Below, piece after piece: positions 24,206-33,409 of a DNA stretch of 64,000 nucleotides. Position 1 is the first letter of the stretch. Each line of letters starts with the position of its first letter. Location of the stretch: NCBI RefSeq assembly GCF_030144325.1, contig NZ_CP126307.1, positions 5,236,001-5,300,000 of the forward strand. The letters run 5' to 3'. Made by a program: the position numbers and the translations under genes. A model generated the notes under the pieces. The model ran no database searches. It was given only the letters and a program-made list of their open reading frames with translations, and was not told the origin of the DNA. This DNA is from Bosea vestrisii (GTDB lineage Bacteria; Pseudomonadota; Alphaproteobacteria; Rhizobiales; Beijerinckiaceae).

Positions 24206-24801
24206 GGGGCGAGACCTTCGGCCTTGGCCTGATCGAGCAGGCGCTGTGCTTCGGCTTCGGCGGCAGCGGCATGGCCGCGCACCGTCTCGTCGTCTTCGAG
24301 CTTTCCGCGCATGATTGCGATCTGCTTGATCACCTCGGAAATGCCCTGCAGCAGCAGCAGGGAGAAGCCAATGATCACTAGCCCCTTTGCCGGCCATTGC
24401 GGCAGGCCGCCGGCCGAGAGCGACTGCTCGTTGACCTGATAGGAGCGCATGAAGAACGGGCCGGAGTGATAGATCATCAGCACGCAGAACGGCAGCAGGA
24501 ACAGCAGATGGCCGACCAGGTCGATCCATTGCTGGACGCGCTTCGGCAGCAGGTTGTTCACGATGTCGATGCGGATGTGCTCCTTGAGCTGCAGCGTCCA
24601 GGCGGCGCAGAGCAGGAAGACGGCGCCGAACAGCACCCATTGCAGCTCGAGCCAGGAGTTCGACGAGACGTTGAACAGCTTGCGGATGATCGCGTTCACG
24701 GTCGAGACGATGACCGCGAGGAGGATTAGCCAAGCGACCCACTGACCGATCTTGCGGTTGAGGGTGTCGATCGCGCGGCTGAAAGCCAGTGGTCCTTCCA
24801 C
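24202..24801 (-). CDS. dctQ: TRAP transporter small permease (DctQ family)
   Basis: Membrane subunit of 199 residues with four helices: ILLAVIVSTVNAIIRKLFNV, WLELQWVLFGAVFLLCAAWT, LVGHLLFLLPFCVLMIYHSG and LVIIGFSLLLLQGISEVIKQ. The motifs SNSWLELQW and KEHIRIDIV are diagnostic of the family. GTG 24799-24801 has a GGGAGGA ribosome site. A charged C-terminal tail of about 30 residues (residues 168-199) is unusual in length. Couples with DctM through GTGA. Confidence 0.9.
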   Translation of the reverse strand: MEGPLAFSRAIDTLNRKIGQWVAWLILLAVIVSTVNAIIRKLFNVSSNSWLELQWVLFGAVFLLCAAWTLQLKEHIRIDIVNNLLPKRVQQWIDLVGHLLFLLPFCVLMIYHSGPFFMRSYQVNEQSLSAGGLPQWPAKGLVIIGFSLLLLQGISEVIKQIAIMRGKLEDDETVRGHAAAAEAEAQRLLDQAKAEGLAP

Positions 24802-24911
24802 CTCAGTCCTCCCTGAACCTTGTGGATTGTGGCCGCATCATGCGGTTAGCGAAGGGCGGTTATACCAATGCTACATGCCGTACAAGATTGCGCGGCGCAA
24901 GGCGCTGTGGA

Positions 24912-26087
24912 TCAGTCGTTGCGCTGTCGGGGCTCGCTGCGCAATGCGAGCAGGGCGACGACGAGCATCAGCCACATCATCGCCATCAGCGCCGGCGGCC
25001 AATGCGCCACCAGCGAGCTGATCAGCACGGTGGCGAGCGCGCCCGAGCCAAGTTGGATCGCACCCGCGAGACCGGCTGCCGAGCCGGCGAGCTCGGGCCT
25101 CGCGGAGAGTGCTGCAGCGGTCGCTCCCGGCAGGGTCAGCCCGTTCCCGATCGCATTGATGGCGAGCGGCAGAAACAGGGTCAGCGGCGTCCAATAAGGT
25201 GTCAGCGAGATCGCGAACGCGACCGTCATCGCCACGAACGAAATCACCAGGCCGATCCAGGCCATCCGCGCCGTGCCGTGCCGCAGGACCAATCGGGACA
25301 TCGCGAAATTGCCCACCATGTAGCCGAAGGCGTTGAGGATGAAATAGGCGCCATAGGTGTCGGAGCCGCGCCCCATCGTCTCGACCACGATGAACGGCGC
25401 CGCGGCGATGAAGGCGAAGAAGGCGGCGGAGGTCATCGCCAGCGCGATCACATTGCGGATGAAGCTGCGGTCACGCGCCAAGTCTGGAAACGCCCGGAAA
25501 ATGCCGATCAGCGAGGCCCGTGCGCCGACATTCGGCGCCGTCTCGGGCAGGCGCATGCCGACGAGTACCAGCACGATCGCAGCAGCGGCCGCCATCGACC
25601 AGAAGATCATGCGCCAGCCGAAATTGGTCTCGATATGGCCGCCGAGATAGGGCGTGATCATCGGCGCCACGACCATCACCATGGTCACGGTCGCGATCTG
25701 GCGGGCGGCCTGGTCGCGGCTGGCCGTGTCGCGGATGATAGCGCGCGCGAGGGCGAAGGTGGTGCCGGCACCGGCGCCTTCGAGCACGCGTGCGAACAAG
25801 AGGGTTCCCGCGCTGTCCGCCAGAGCCCCGAGCCCCGAGCCGGCCATGAAGACTGCGGTGCCGGCCAGGACGCAGGGGCGGCGCCCGAAACGGTCGGAGA
25901 GTGGGCCGACGATGAGCTGCGTCAGCGCGACCGCCACCAGGAAGAGCGTCAGCGTCAGCTGGATTGTCGCATAGCTGGTGGCGAAGCTGCGGGCGAGCGC
26001 CGGCGTCGCCGGAGCCAGCATGTTGAGCGCGATCGGCTGCAGCGTCGAGATCGCGACGAGGACGGTGAGGGACGGTTTGGGGGTCAT
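24912..26087 (-). CDS. multidrug efflux MFS transporter (Bcr/CflA family)
   Basis: Proton-driven exporter of 391 residues with twelve helices. Bcr/CflA marks are NMLAPATPALARSFATSYAT in helix 1, the motif-A loop GPLSDRFGRRPCVLAG, and LEGAGAGTTFALARAIIRD in helix 4. Motif-C-like GGHIETNFGWRMIFW sits in helix 5/6. Its ATG overlaps the stop of the EamA gene (ATGA), so it is the distal gene of a unit starting with the flavoenzyme at 28152. Possible roles include drug or amino-acid/dipeptide export. Confidence 0.88.
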   Translation of the reverse strand: MTPKPSLTVLVAISTLQPIALNMLAPATPALARSFATSYATIQLTLTLFLVAVALTQLIVGPLSDRFGRRPCVLAGTAVFMAGSGLGALADSAGTLLFARVLEGAGAGTTFALARAIIRDTASRDQAARQIATVTMVMVVAPMITPYLGGHIETNFGWRMIFWSMAAAAAIVLVLVGMRLPETAPNVGARASLIGIFRAFPDLARDRSFIRNVIALAMTSAAFFAFIAAAPFIVVETMGRGSDTYGAYFILNAFGYMVGNFAMSRLVLRHGTARMAWIGLVISFVAMTVAFAISLTPYWTPLTLFLPLAINAIGNGLTLPGATAAALSARPELAGSAAGLAGAIQLGSGALATVLISSLVAHWPPALMAMMWLMLVVALLALRSEPRQRND

Positions 26088-26986
26088 AGCGGCTTGTCGC
26101 CCTCAGGCTTCAGCTGCGAATCGGGTCGGACGCGCTGTCGGTGCAGCGTGTAGAGGCCGCTGCCGACGATCAGCGCGATGCCGGCGAAGGCGATCTTGTC
26201 CGGCGTCTCGCCCCAGACCAGCCAGCCGATCAGCACGGCGATAAGCACGACGGAATAGCGATAGCCGGCGACGACGCCGACATCGGTGTTGCGGAAGGCG
26301 CTGATGATACAGAAGCTGCCCGCGGTGACCAGGATGGCGGCAAGTCCGAGATAGAGCATCTCGATCCGCCAGGGCGATTGCCAGGTTTCCAGGGCGCCCA
26401 TGCCGGAGGCCAGCAGCCCGACGATCATCGTCGAGACCAGGGAAATGACAGTCGACGGGACGTCGCTGCTGATGAAACGGGTCATCAGGTCGCGGATGGC
26501 GACTAGGAAGGCGCCGGCGAGCGCGATCAGCGCAGCCAAGCTGAAGCCGTCCGCGCTCGGGCGCATCACGATCAGGACGCCGATGAAGCCGACCGTCAGC
26601 GCGATCGTCCGGCGCCAGCCGACCGATTCGATCCGCAGCAGCACCGCCAGCAGGATGATCAGCAAAGGTGAGGCCATCACGATCGCCGTGATGTTGGCGA
26701 GCGGCAGCAGGCCGAGTGCCCAGATGAACGTCAGCGCGCACAGCGCTTCGACGACGCCGCGCCCCAGCACCACGGGCTTCAGACCGAGCGGCAGCTTGCG
26801 CCAGTCGCCCATCACCACGACCATCACGAGGCCCACGGCGATAGCGAAGCCGGTGCGCAGCGCTACCGCCTGCCCGGTCGGGAAGGCTTCGCGGGCGAGC
26901 TTCATCAGCGCGTCGTTGCAGCAGAAGAGCGACATCGCCATCATCATGGCGATGATGCCGCGGCGGTTTTGGGCGGCGGTGGCCAA
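26084..26986 (-). CDS. DMT/EamA-family transporter
   Basis: Ten-helix inner-membrane exporter of 300 residues, two EamA repeats (about residues 8-135 and 150-285). Marks: SLFCCNDALMKLAREAFPTG, LCALTFIWALGLLPLANITA and VVAGYRYSVVLIAVLIGWLVWGE-type ending helix. TTG 26986 is proposed since AGGAA lies five bases ahead and the next ATG (26949) would cut into helix 1. It lies between the sarcosine-oxidase-like gene and the MFS exporter and is probably co-transcribed with both; it may export the product of the oxidase or an amino acid. Confidence 0.85.
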   Translation of the reverse strand: MATAAQNRRGIIAMMMAMSLFCCNDALMKLAREAFPTGQAVALRTGFAIAVGLVMVVVMGDWRKLPLGLKPVVLGRGVVEALCALTFIWALGLLPLANITAIVMASPLLIILLAVLLRIESVGWRRTIALTVGFIGVLIVMRPSADGFSLAALIALAGAFLVAIRDLMTRFISSDVPSTVISLVSTMIVGLLASGMGALETWQSPWRIEMLYLGLAAILVTAGSFCIISAFRNTDVGVVAGYRYSVVLIAVLIGWLVWGETPDKIAFAGIALIVGSGLYTLHRQRVRPDSQLKPEGDKPL

Positions 26987-27012
26987 GGCGGTTCCTGTCG
27001 AGCCCGGTAGGC

Positions 27013-28152
27013 TCAGGCGTCGAAGCGGGAAAGGGAGAAGGCGGAGAGGTCGAAAGCTGGGCGGCCGCTGGTCGAGAGATCGGCCAGGATTTCGCCGATC
27101 GCACTGGCGAATTTGAAGCCGTGGCCTGAGCAGGCCGAGGCGAACACCGCCTGCGGCACACCGGGCACGGCGTCGATGACGAAATCCTCGTCGGGCGAGA
27201 CCGTATAGACGCAGCCCTTCGTCGTCAGCGGGTCGCCATTGGCGTCGGGGAGGTAGCGCGCCAGGCATTCGCGGATCAGGCGAATCTGGTTAGGGCTCGG
27301 CGTGCGGTCCGGTTGGCGCGGATCCATCGGTTCACGGGCAAAATGCGGCCCGCCGAGCTTGAAGCCGGGATGTTCGTAGAGCGGGAAGCCGTAGAACGTG
27401 CCTTCCTCGACGCTGAGGATAAAGACCGGGAAGGCGCCCTCGCGGAACAGCTCCGGGCGGCGCGTGGTGAACCAACCGATCGCCTGGCGCACGGTCGTCA
27501 TCCGGCTTGCGAGCTCCGGCACCGCATCGGCGATCCAGCCGCCGGAGGTGATCACCAGCCGTCCGGCCGAATAGGTGCCACGCTCCGTCCGGACAGTGAC
27601 ACCGCCATCGGCGGTCGGCTGCCAATCGAGCATCGGCTCGCCGGTACGGATATCGGCGCCCCTGGACTGCGCCAGCCCGACATGGGCATAGATCGCCTTC
27701 TCCGAGGCAACGAATCCGCCGCCCGCCTGCCACAGGCCGATATGCCCCTCAGGCAGCTGGAAGGCCGGGAAGCGGCGGGAAATCTCGTCGCGATCGAGCA
27801 CCTCGTGCTCGAGCCCATGGTCGAGGCAGGACTTCAGCGAGGACTCGACCGGTCCGAGCCCTTCAGGTGCAAGGTCGAGCGAGCCGGTGACGTGCAGGAG
27901 CTTCAGCCCGGCTGCCTCGCCGGTCTCACTCCAGAGCTGGTGCGCCCGTTTGACGATCGGCACATAGTGCGAGCCCTCGAAATAGGCGAGGCGGATGATC
28001 CGCGTCAGCCCGTGAGAGGAGCCCATCGCGTGGCCAAGGTCGAAGCGTTCGAGACCGAGCACCTTGAGGCCGCGCTTGGCCAGATGCCAGCAGGCGGCGG
28101 AGCCCATCGCACCGACGCCGGCAACGATCACGTCGTATCGCGATGAGCTCAT
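27013..28152 (-). CDS. FAD-dependent amine oxidase (monomeric sarcosine oxidase / N-methyltryptophan oxidase family)
   Basis: Flavoprotein of 379 residues oxidising N-methylated amino acids to the free amino acid, formaldehyde and peroxide. Dinucleotide-binding motif VIVAGVGAMGSAACWHLAKR at the N-terminus; family motif GSSHGLTRIIRLAYFEG; the covalent-flavin cysteine region GCVYTVSPDEDFVID; and the C-terminal ACSGHGFKFASAIGEI. ATG 28152 has AGGGA upstream. Heads a probable operon with two exporters. Which amine it uses is not decidable. Confidence 0.9.
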   Translation of the reverse strand: MSSSRYDVIVAGVGAMGSAACWHLAKRGLKVLGLERFDLGHAMGSSHGLTRIIRLAYFEGSHYVPIVKRAHQLWSETGEAAGLKLLHVTGSLDLAPEGLGPVESSLKSCLDHGLEHEVLDRDEISRRFPAFQLPEGHIGLWQAGGGFVASEKAIYAHVGLAQSRGADIRTGEPMLDWQPTADGGVTVRTERGTYSAGRLVITSGGWIADAVPELASRMTTVRQAIGWFTTRRPELFREGAFPVFILSVEEGTFYGFPLYEHPGFKLGGPHFAREPMDPRQPDRTPSPNQIRLIRECLARYLPDANGDPLTTKGCVYTVSPDEDFVIDAVPGVPQAVFASACSGHGFKFASAIGEILADLSTSGRPAFDLSAFSLSRFDA

Positions 28153-28376
28153 CGAAGGTCCCTGAGGAGCCGGCTTCATCCGCCAGTCGGTTCTGCCCGC
28201 AATCTAGGCGGGCGGATGGAGCGGGTCCATCCCGCCTGGTGCGTGAGCGCCTACGCGCAGCGGGCAGGGCGGCGGCCGGGCGCAATGGAAAACTGCGCTC
28301 TGAGCGGCTGACTTCAGGCTTTTGTTAACCCTGTTGGCGGCATAGTCCGGCATCCTGTTTCGCCTCGGGAATGCCT

Positions 28377-30140
28377 ATGCTTGCTCGCTCCGTCTGGCGC
28401 CTGTTGGGCCGCGCCGGCCCCGCTGCCGCGCCGGCTGCGTCGCAAGCCGTGGTCGAGACGCTTCAACCGCCACTGCCCGCTCCCGCCGAGACCTCGATCA
28501 GCGAAGCGATCAACGAGCTCGAGAACGATGTCGTCGCCGCGATGCGCCGTCTCAATGACGGGCTCGATCAGGCGGAGGACTGTTCCGAACGTTCCGAAGT
28601 CCGTTCCCGCGAGATCCGTGGCGGCATGGCCGAGTTGCGCGACGCGGCTGTGCAGGCAAGCGAGAACTCCTCATCGCTGGCGACGGCGACCCTGCAGGTC
28701 TCGGAGGCGGCCGAGCGGGTCGGCGCCGCAATGTCCGGCGCCCGCGACATGCTCGACAACGCCGCCGAGCGCGCTGGGGAGGCGACGGCAATGATCAACG
28801 GGCTCGCAACGGCGACCGGCGAGATCCGCTCGATCGTCGACGCCATTGCCGAGATCGCCCGCCAGACCAATCTGCTCGCCCTCAACGCCACGATCGAGGC
28901 TGCCCGCGCCGGCGAGGCCGGCCGGGGTTTCGGCGTCGTCGCGCAGGAGGTGAAATCGCTCTCGCTCGGCGTGCGGGATGCGGTCGACCATATCCGCAAC
29001 CAGGTCGATCGCCTGAACCAGGCGGCGCAGGGGTCGGCCGCGGTTGTCACTGACGCGTTCCGCCTCGTCGGTGAGGTCAACCCGGTCATGGCGACCGTCG
29101 GTGAGGCCTCGCAGGAACAGGCGGCCGCGGCCGCGGAATTGTCGCGCAGCGCCGAAGCCACCGCGCGTTTCATCGAGACGGTGCGCGATCGCGTCACGCA
29201 GGTCGACCGCGTCGCGCTCGCCGCCGCTCAGGAGAATGTCGATGCGAGGCGCGCCCTCGCTGAAGGTGCACGCCAGGCGGAGGGGCTGCTGGAGCGCTTC
29301 GTGCCGACGCTGCGCCATACCGTCTTCGCCGATCGGCGCCAGCACGACCGTTTCCCGGCCGAATGCCCGGTCAGGCTCGAATTCGGCGGACGCGTCGTTG
29401 CCGGGCAAACGATCGATCTCGGCTTCGGCGGCGCGTTGCTGTCGGTCGCCGATAGGGAGCTGAAGGCGCGGACCCGGGGCACGATCGCGGTCGAGAACAT
29501 GCCGCCGCTGCCTTGCCGGGTGATGGCGCGTAGCGATCTCGGGCTCCACATTGCGTTCGAACGCGGCGAGGAGGGCGCGCATGCGGCGCTGCACCGGCGG
29601 CTCGCCGAGATCGAGGACAGCTATCGCCCATTGATTGATCAGGCGCAGGAGTTCGCACATCGGGTCGCTGCTTTGCTCGAGGCGGCGTTGCGCACCGGCC
29701 GCCTGAGCGAGGATGACCTGTTCGACACCGACTATATCCCGGTCCCGGAGTCCAATCCGCGCCAGTTCGCCAATCGGGCGCTGCCCGCTCTGCAGGCGAT
29801 CCTGCCGCCGGTGATGGAGCAGGCCAAGGCGAGCGATCCGCGCCTCGTCTTCACCTTGCCGATCGACCGGAACGGCTATGTCCCGGTGCATCATTCCGAG
29901 TATTCGCAGCCACAACGGCCGGAAGACCCCGATTGGGACGCAGCCTACAGCCGCGATCGCCGCATTTTCGACGATCGCGCCGGCATCACCGCCGCGCGCT
30001 CGACCCGGCCCTTCATCATCCAGTCCTATCAGCGCGACATGGGCAGCGCCGGCATTCAGCTGGTGCGCGAGGTTGACGCGCCGCTGCGTGTCGCCGGCCG
30101 CCATTGGGGCGGCGTGCGCATGGCCTATCGCATGGCATGA
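28377..30140 (+). CDS. soluble methyl-accepting chemotaxis protein with PilZ domain
   Basis: Cytoplasmic chemoreceptor of 587 residues without membrane helices or periplasmic domain. Residues about 40-290 form the coiled-coil signalling domain with hairpin tip IARQTNLLALNATIEAARAG and GRGFGVVAQEVKSL. Residues about 315-400 are a PilZ domain: DRRQHDRFPAECPVRLEFGG, with the c-di-GMP pattern R-x-x-x-R and a following DLGFGGALL in place of D/N-x-S-x-x-G. The C-terminal 170 residues contain DRNGYVPVHHSEYSQPQRPE and RDMGSAGIQLVREVDAPL, a module shared by some alphaproteobacterial MCPs. ATG 28377 fits the GGGA site better than ATG 28371. Confidence 0.88.
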   Translation: MLARSVWRLLGRAGPAAAPAASQAVVETLQPPLPAPAETSISEAINELENDVVAAMRRLNDGLDQAEDCSERSEVRSREIRGGMAELRDAAVQASENSSSLATATLQVSEAAERVGAAMSGARDMLDNAAERAGEATAMINGLATATGEIRSIVDAIAEIARQTNLLALNATIEAARAGEAGRGFGVVAQEVKSLSLGVRDAVDHIRNQVDRLNQAAQGSAAVVTDAFRLVGEVNPVMATVGEASQEQAAAAAELSRSAEATARFIETVRDRVTQVDRVALAAAQENVDARRALAEGARQAEGLLERFVPTLRHTVFADRRQHDRFPAECPVRLEFGGRVVAGQTIDLGFGGALLSVADRELKARTRGTIAVENMPPLPCRVMARSDLGLHIAFERGEEGAHAALHRRLAEIEDSYRPLIDQAQEFAHRVAALLEAALRTGRLSEDDLFDTDYIPVPESNPRQFANRALPALQAILPPVMEQAKASDPRLVFTLPIDRNGYVPVHHSEYSQPQRPEDPDWDAAYSRDRRIFDDRAGITAARSTRPFIIQSYQRDMGSAGIQLVREVDAPLRVAGRHWGGVRMAYRMA

Positions 30141-30144
30141 GGCC

Positions 30145-31149
30145 TCAGCCTCGTCCCGCCGCCAGGATCGCGTCGATCCAGCGCTGCGAGGTCAGGGCCT
30201 CTTCGCCGGTGACTACGGGATCGCGCTTGGCCTCGATCGCATCGAGGAAATCGGCGATCACGGCGCGGTGGGCGTCGTGCGGGAAGTCCATGATATTGGC
30301 GCCGCTGCCGGTATTGCCCTCGGCCTCGACCACCTCGGAGCGCCCGTCGAGGAAGGCGAGCTGTAGGCGCCCGCCGACCAGCGCCGCATGGCCCTTGCTG
30401 CCGATGATCTCGATGCGCTCGGGGTAGCCGGGATGGGCGGCTGTGGTGGTCACCAGCGTCGCCGGGGCGCCGTTTCCGGTTTCCAGCAGGGCGCCGACAT
30501 AGTCCTCGGTCTCCATCCTGTGCAGGCCGGTGGTGCGCACCTGCGCCGCGACGACCTTCGACACGCCGACCAATGAACGGAACAGATCGAAGGAGTGGAT
30601 CGCCTGCGTCAGCAGGACGCCGCCGCCATCGCGTGCCATCGTGCCGCGGCCGGGCTCGTCATAATAGCTTTGCGGCCGCCACCACGGCACCTGCAGCAGG
30701 CCCGCCTCCACCGTGCCGAGCTCGCCGCTGTCGAGCGCCGCCTTGAGCCTGAGGCTCGCCGGCCGGAAGCGGTGCTGCAGCACGACGCCGAAGGCCTTGC
30801 CCGAGGCCCGCGCCGCCGCGACCAGCTCCTCGCCGCGCGCGACCGTCAGCTCCAATGGCTTCTCGACAAGCACATGCTTGCCGGCGGCAAGGCAACGCGC
30901 CCCGACATCGCGATGGCTGGATGGCGGCGTCAGCACGATGACTGCCTCGACGCTCTGATCGGCGAGGACGACGTCGATATCGGTCGTGCCGGGGAAGGGG
31001 AACTGGCTGCGATAGGCGTCGAGCCGCTCCTGCGAGCGGCTGACGACGTGGCGGACATCGACCCGGCCGGCCAGGTCGACCAGGCTGCGCGAATGGGGCA
31101 GGGCGGCCGGCCCCAGCCCGATGACGGCGATGCCGATCTTGCGTGTCAT
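30145..31149 (-). CDS. Gfo/Idh/MocA family oxidoreductase A
   Basis: NAD(P)-dependent sugar or inositol-type dehydrogenase of 334 residues. Rossmann motif IGIAVIGLGPAALPHSRSL, the family lysine in KHVLVEKPLELTV, and the substrate-site DGGGVLLTQAIHSFDLFRSL with the conserved His-x-x-D. It overlaps dehydrogenase B by ATGA (31146-31149). Likely works with B and the exported ABC binding protein upstream in uptake and oxidation of a polyol or sugar derivative; the substrate is unknown. Confidence 0.88.
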   Translation of the reverse strand: MTRKIGIAVIGLGPAALPHSRSLVDLAGRVDVRHVVSRSQERLDAYRSQFPFPGTTDIDVVLADQSVEAVIVLTPPSSHRDVGARCLAAGKHVLVEKPLELTVARGEELVAAARASGKAFGVVLQHRFRPASLRLKAALDSGELGTVEAGLLQVPWWRPQSYYDEPGRGTMARDGGGVLLTQAIHSFDLFRSLVGVSKVVAAQVRTTGLHRMETEDYVGALLETGNGAPATLVTTTAAHPGYPERIEIIGSKGHAALVGGRLQLAFLDGRSEVVEAEGNTGSGANIMDFPHDAHRAVIADFLDAIEAKRDPVVTGEEALTSQRWIDAILAAGRG

Positions 31150-32168
31150 TTGGCGTCGGTTCCTCTGATCGGCAGGCGTACGGCCCGGTCCTGCGCGTGC
31201 AGGGCGAGCCGGCAGACCGTGAACATGTGCTGCTGCGTCGCCGCCGTCTCGCTGCGATCGGCGATATCGGCGATGAGGGCGCGGAAATAGGTCAGCGGTT
31301 CGCGCGACGTGTCGATATGGCGGGTGCCGGCCTTGTCGACCAGGAAGAGATGGTCGGTGCCGGGTCGGCCGGCGATGTCGACATATTTGCGCAGCTCGAT
31401 CGTCCCCTCCGTGCCGAGGATGGTGAGCCGCCCGTCGCCCCAGGTCGGCAGGCCGTCAGCGGTGAACCAGTCGACACGGATATAGCCGCCGGCCCGGTCG
31501 CTGCGCAGCAGGATCTCGCCGAAATCGTCGAAATCGGGTAGGTCCGGCACGCCGAAATGGCCGATGCCCGAGGTTGCGATCTCGGCGTCCTGCGAGCCGG
31601 TGAAGTGCAGGAACTGGTCGATCTGGTGCGAGGCGATGTCGGTCAGGATGCCGCCGAAATAGCGCTTGTCGAAGAACCAGTCCGGCCGGATCGGCCGGTT
31701 GAGCCGATGCGGGCCGAGGCCGACCGTCTGGATAACGCGCCCGATCGCACCGTCCGCGATCAGCTTGCCGGTGACGATGGTGGCGGGAACGACAAAACGC
31801 TCGGAGAAGCAGACCGAGAATATCCGCCCCGTCACCGCAACGACCCGCTCGACCTCGGCGAGCTGCTCGAAGGTGGTGACGCCCGGCTTGTCGACCATAA
31901 CGTCCTTGCCCGCCCGCATCGCCCGGACCGCGAGGTTGGCCCGCTCCGAGGGGATGCCGGCGCAGACGACGAGGTCGATCGAGGGATCGTCGAGCAGCCG
32001 CTGGCTGTCCGCCTCCTTCAACTGCGGGAAACGCTCGCGGAAGCCATCGAGCACGCGCGGGTCGCTGGTCTGGGGATCGAAGCCGGCGCATTCCGCGCCG
32101 GCTTCGAGGAGACCGCCGACCATATGGTAGATATGGCGGTGGTCGAGGCCGATGGCTGCGAAGCGCAT
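31146..32168 (-). CDS. Gfo/Idh/MocA family oxidoreductase B
   Basis: Second family member, 340 residues. The N-terminus is atypical, MRFAAIGLDHRHIYHMVGGL, lacking the usual GxGxxG. The lysine motif is DVMVDKPGVTTFEQL, and the catalytic-site FGGILTDIASHQIDQFLHFT retains H-x-x-D. One base separates it from the binding-protein stop and it overlaps dehydrogenase A, so all three form one operon. The altered dinucleotide loop may mean different cofactor handling. Confidence 0.87.
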   Translation of the reverse strand: MRFAAIGLDHRHIYHMVGGLLEAGAECAGFDPQTSDPRVLDGFRERFPQLKEADSQRLLDDPSIDLVVCAGIPSERANLAVRAMRAGKDVMVDKPGVTTFEQLAEVERVVAVTGRIFSVCFSERFVVPATIVTGKLIADGAIGRVIQTVGLGPHRLNRPIRPDWFFDKRYFGGILTDIASHQIDQFLHFTGSQDAEIATSGIGHFGVPDLPDFDDFGEILLRSDRAGGYIRVDWFTADGLPTWGDGRLTILGTEGTIELRKYVDIAGRPGTDHLFLVDKAGTRHIDTSREPLTYFRALIADIADRSETAATQQHMFTVCRLALHAQDRAVRLPIRGTDAK

Positions 32169-32169
32169 G

Positions 32170-33354
32170 CTATTTCGGCGCGTGGCCGACGCCGATCTCC
32201 TGATCCCAGCGCCGGAAGGCGGCGACCAGACGCTCGGGCGTCAGCGGCGGGCGGGTCGGCAGGCTGCCGATCAGCCCGTCATATTCGGGCCGGCCGTACT
32301 CCTTGATCACATCCTGGCTCTCCTGTGGGGCCATGGCGAGGGTCACGCCCTTCACGGCCGGGCCGGGATAGAAATAGCCCTTGTCGTAGGTTGCGGCCTG
32401 GGCCTCCGGCTTCAGCATGTAGGACATCAGCGCCAGGATCACCGGGACCTTCGCCGCGGCGACGCCCTTAGGGATGCACATGAACTGGGTGTCGGGAATC
32501 CAGTGCGTGTTGGCGAGGACGAAGACCTTGGCCTCCTTCGGCACGATGCCGAGCGCGCGCGGGTTGATGTCCCAGCCCAGCGTCGAGACGATGACGTCGC
32601 GGGTGCCTTCGCCGAGCTCCTTCATCGTCGGCGTGGTGCCGCCGGGATAGTAGTCGATGCCGGTGCCGAGCTCCTTGAGATAGGCCCAGCTCTTGGCCCA
32701 GCCGTTCATCGGATCGCTCGGGTCGCTGTCGCCGAGGATGTAGGGCAGGCCCTGCAGAAAGGTCCAGCCGGGGCCGGAGTTGAGCGGGCGGGCATAGGTG
32801 AAGCGGTTCTTGTTCTGCTTGACGTAGGCGAGGAACTCCTCGGCCGTCTTGGGCACGGTCTTCAATCGGTCGGCCGCATATTCGAACAGCGGGCCGGACG
32901 GCGAGTAGACCACTGCGACGCCTTCGTTCTGGCCGAAATTGCGCTGCATCATCAGCGCCTGCTCGTGATAGGTCTCTTCGGCCTTCGGCAAGGCGGCGGT
33001 GTGCGACTTCCAGACATCGATCCACAGGCCCTGCTGGATGCCATCCGACATCGCGCCCGGTCCGGTCAGTACCATGTCGATGTCGACGCGGTTGGCGTCC
33101 TGCTGCGCCTTGAGCTTGGCAGGCAGCTCCGGCGAGGGCGCGCGCGAAAAATTCAGCCGCGAGATCAGCTTGGGATTGTCCTTGGCGAATTTCTCGATCG
33201 CAGCCTGCGTCAATTGCAGATTGCCGGCGACGTCGATGATGTTGAGTGCGACCGGGCTCGCGGGCAGCGCGCCCTGGGCGAAGGCTCCGCCGGCGGAGAG
33301 CGCGGCGAGACTGGAAGCGCCGGCGATGACGCCGCGCCGTGTAATATGGCTCAT
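32170..33354 (-). CDS. Tat-exported ABC transporter substrate-binding protein (family 1)
   Basis: Periplasmic binding protein of 394 residues. Tat leader with twin arginine HITRRGVIAGASSLAALSAG, cleaved near AFAQG. Then the family 1 fold (VDIDMVLTGPGAMSDGIQQG, EGVAVVYSPSGPLFEYAADR, GTRDVIVSTLGWDINPRALG). ATG 33354 has GGGAGG. No permease or ATPase gene is present; the two dehydrogenase genes follow directly. Upstream is a palindrome resembling a FadR/FCD-type GntR operator. Ligand probably a sugar or polyol, judged only by neighbours. Confidence 0.87.
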   Translation of the reverse strand: MSHITRRGVIAGASSLAALSAGGAFAQGALPASPVALNIIDVAGNLQLTQAAIEKFAKDNPKLISRLNFSRAPSPELPAKLKAQQDANRVDIDMVLTGPGAMSDGIQQGLWIDVWKSHTAALPKAEETYHEQALMMQRNFGQNEGVAVVYSPSGPLFEYAADRLKTVPKTAEEFLAYVKQNKNRFTYARPLNSGPGWTFLQGLPYILGDSDPSDPMNGWAKSWAYLKELGTGIDYYPGGTTPTMKELGEGTRDVIVSTLGWDINPRALGIVPKEAKVFVLANTHWIPDTQFMCIPKGVAAAKVPVILALMSYMLKPEAQAATYDKGYFYPGPAVKGVTLAMAPQESQDVIKEYGRPEYDGLIGSLPTRPPLTPERLVAAFRRWDQEIGVGHAPK

Positions 33355-33395
33355 GGTACCTCCCTGTGCTGGCCTGCTTTGCTGCGGCCTTGGCA

Positions 33396-33409
33396 TGTAT
33401 ACTAGTACA
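33396..33409. promoter_or_regulatory. GntR-like palindrome in promoter of the binding-protein operon
   Basis: TGTATACTAGTACA is a nearly perfect dyad 42 bases before the start of the ABC binding-protein gene. The T-G-T-A...T-A-C-A form is like sites of FadR/FCD-type GntR regulators. No GntR gene lies next to it in this window. Confidence 0.45.
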
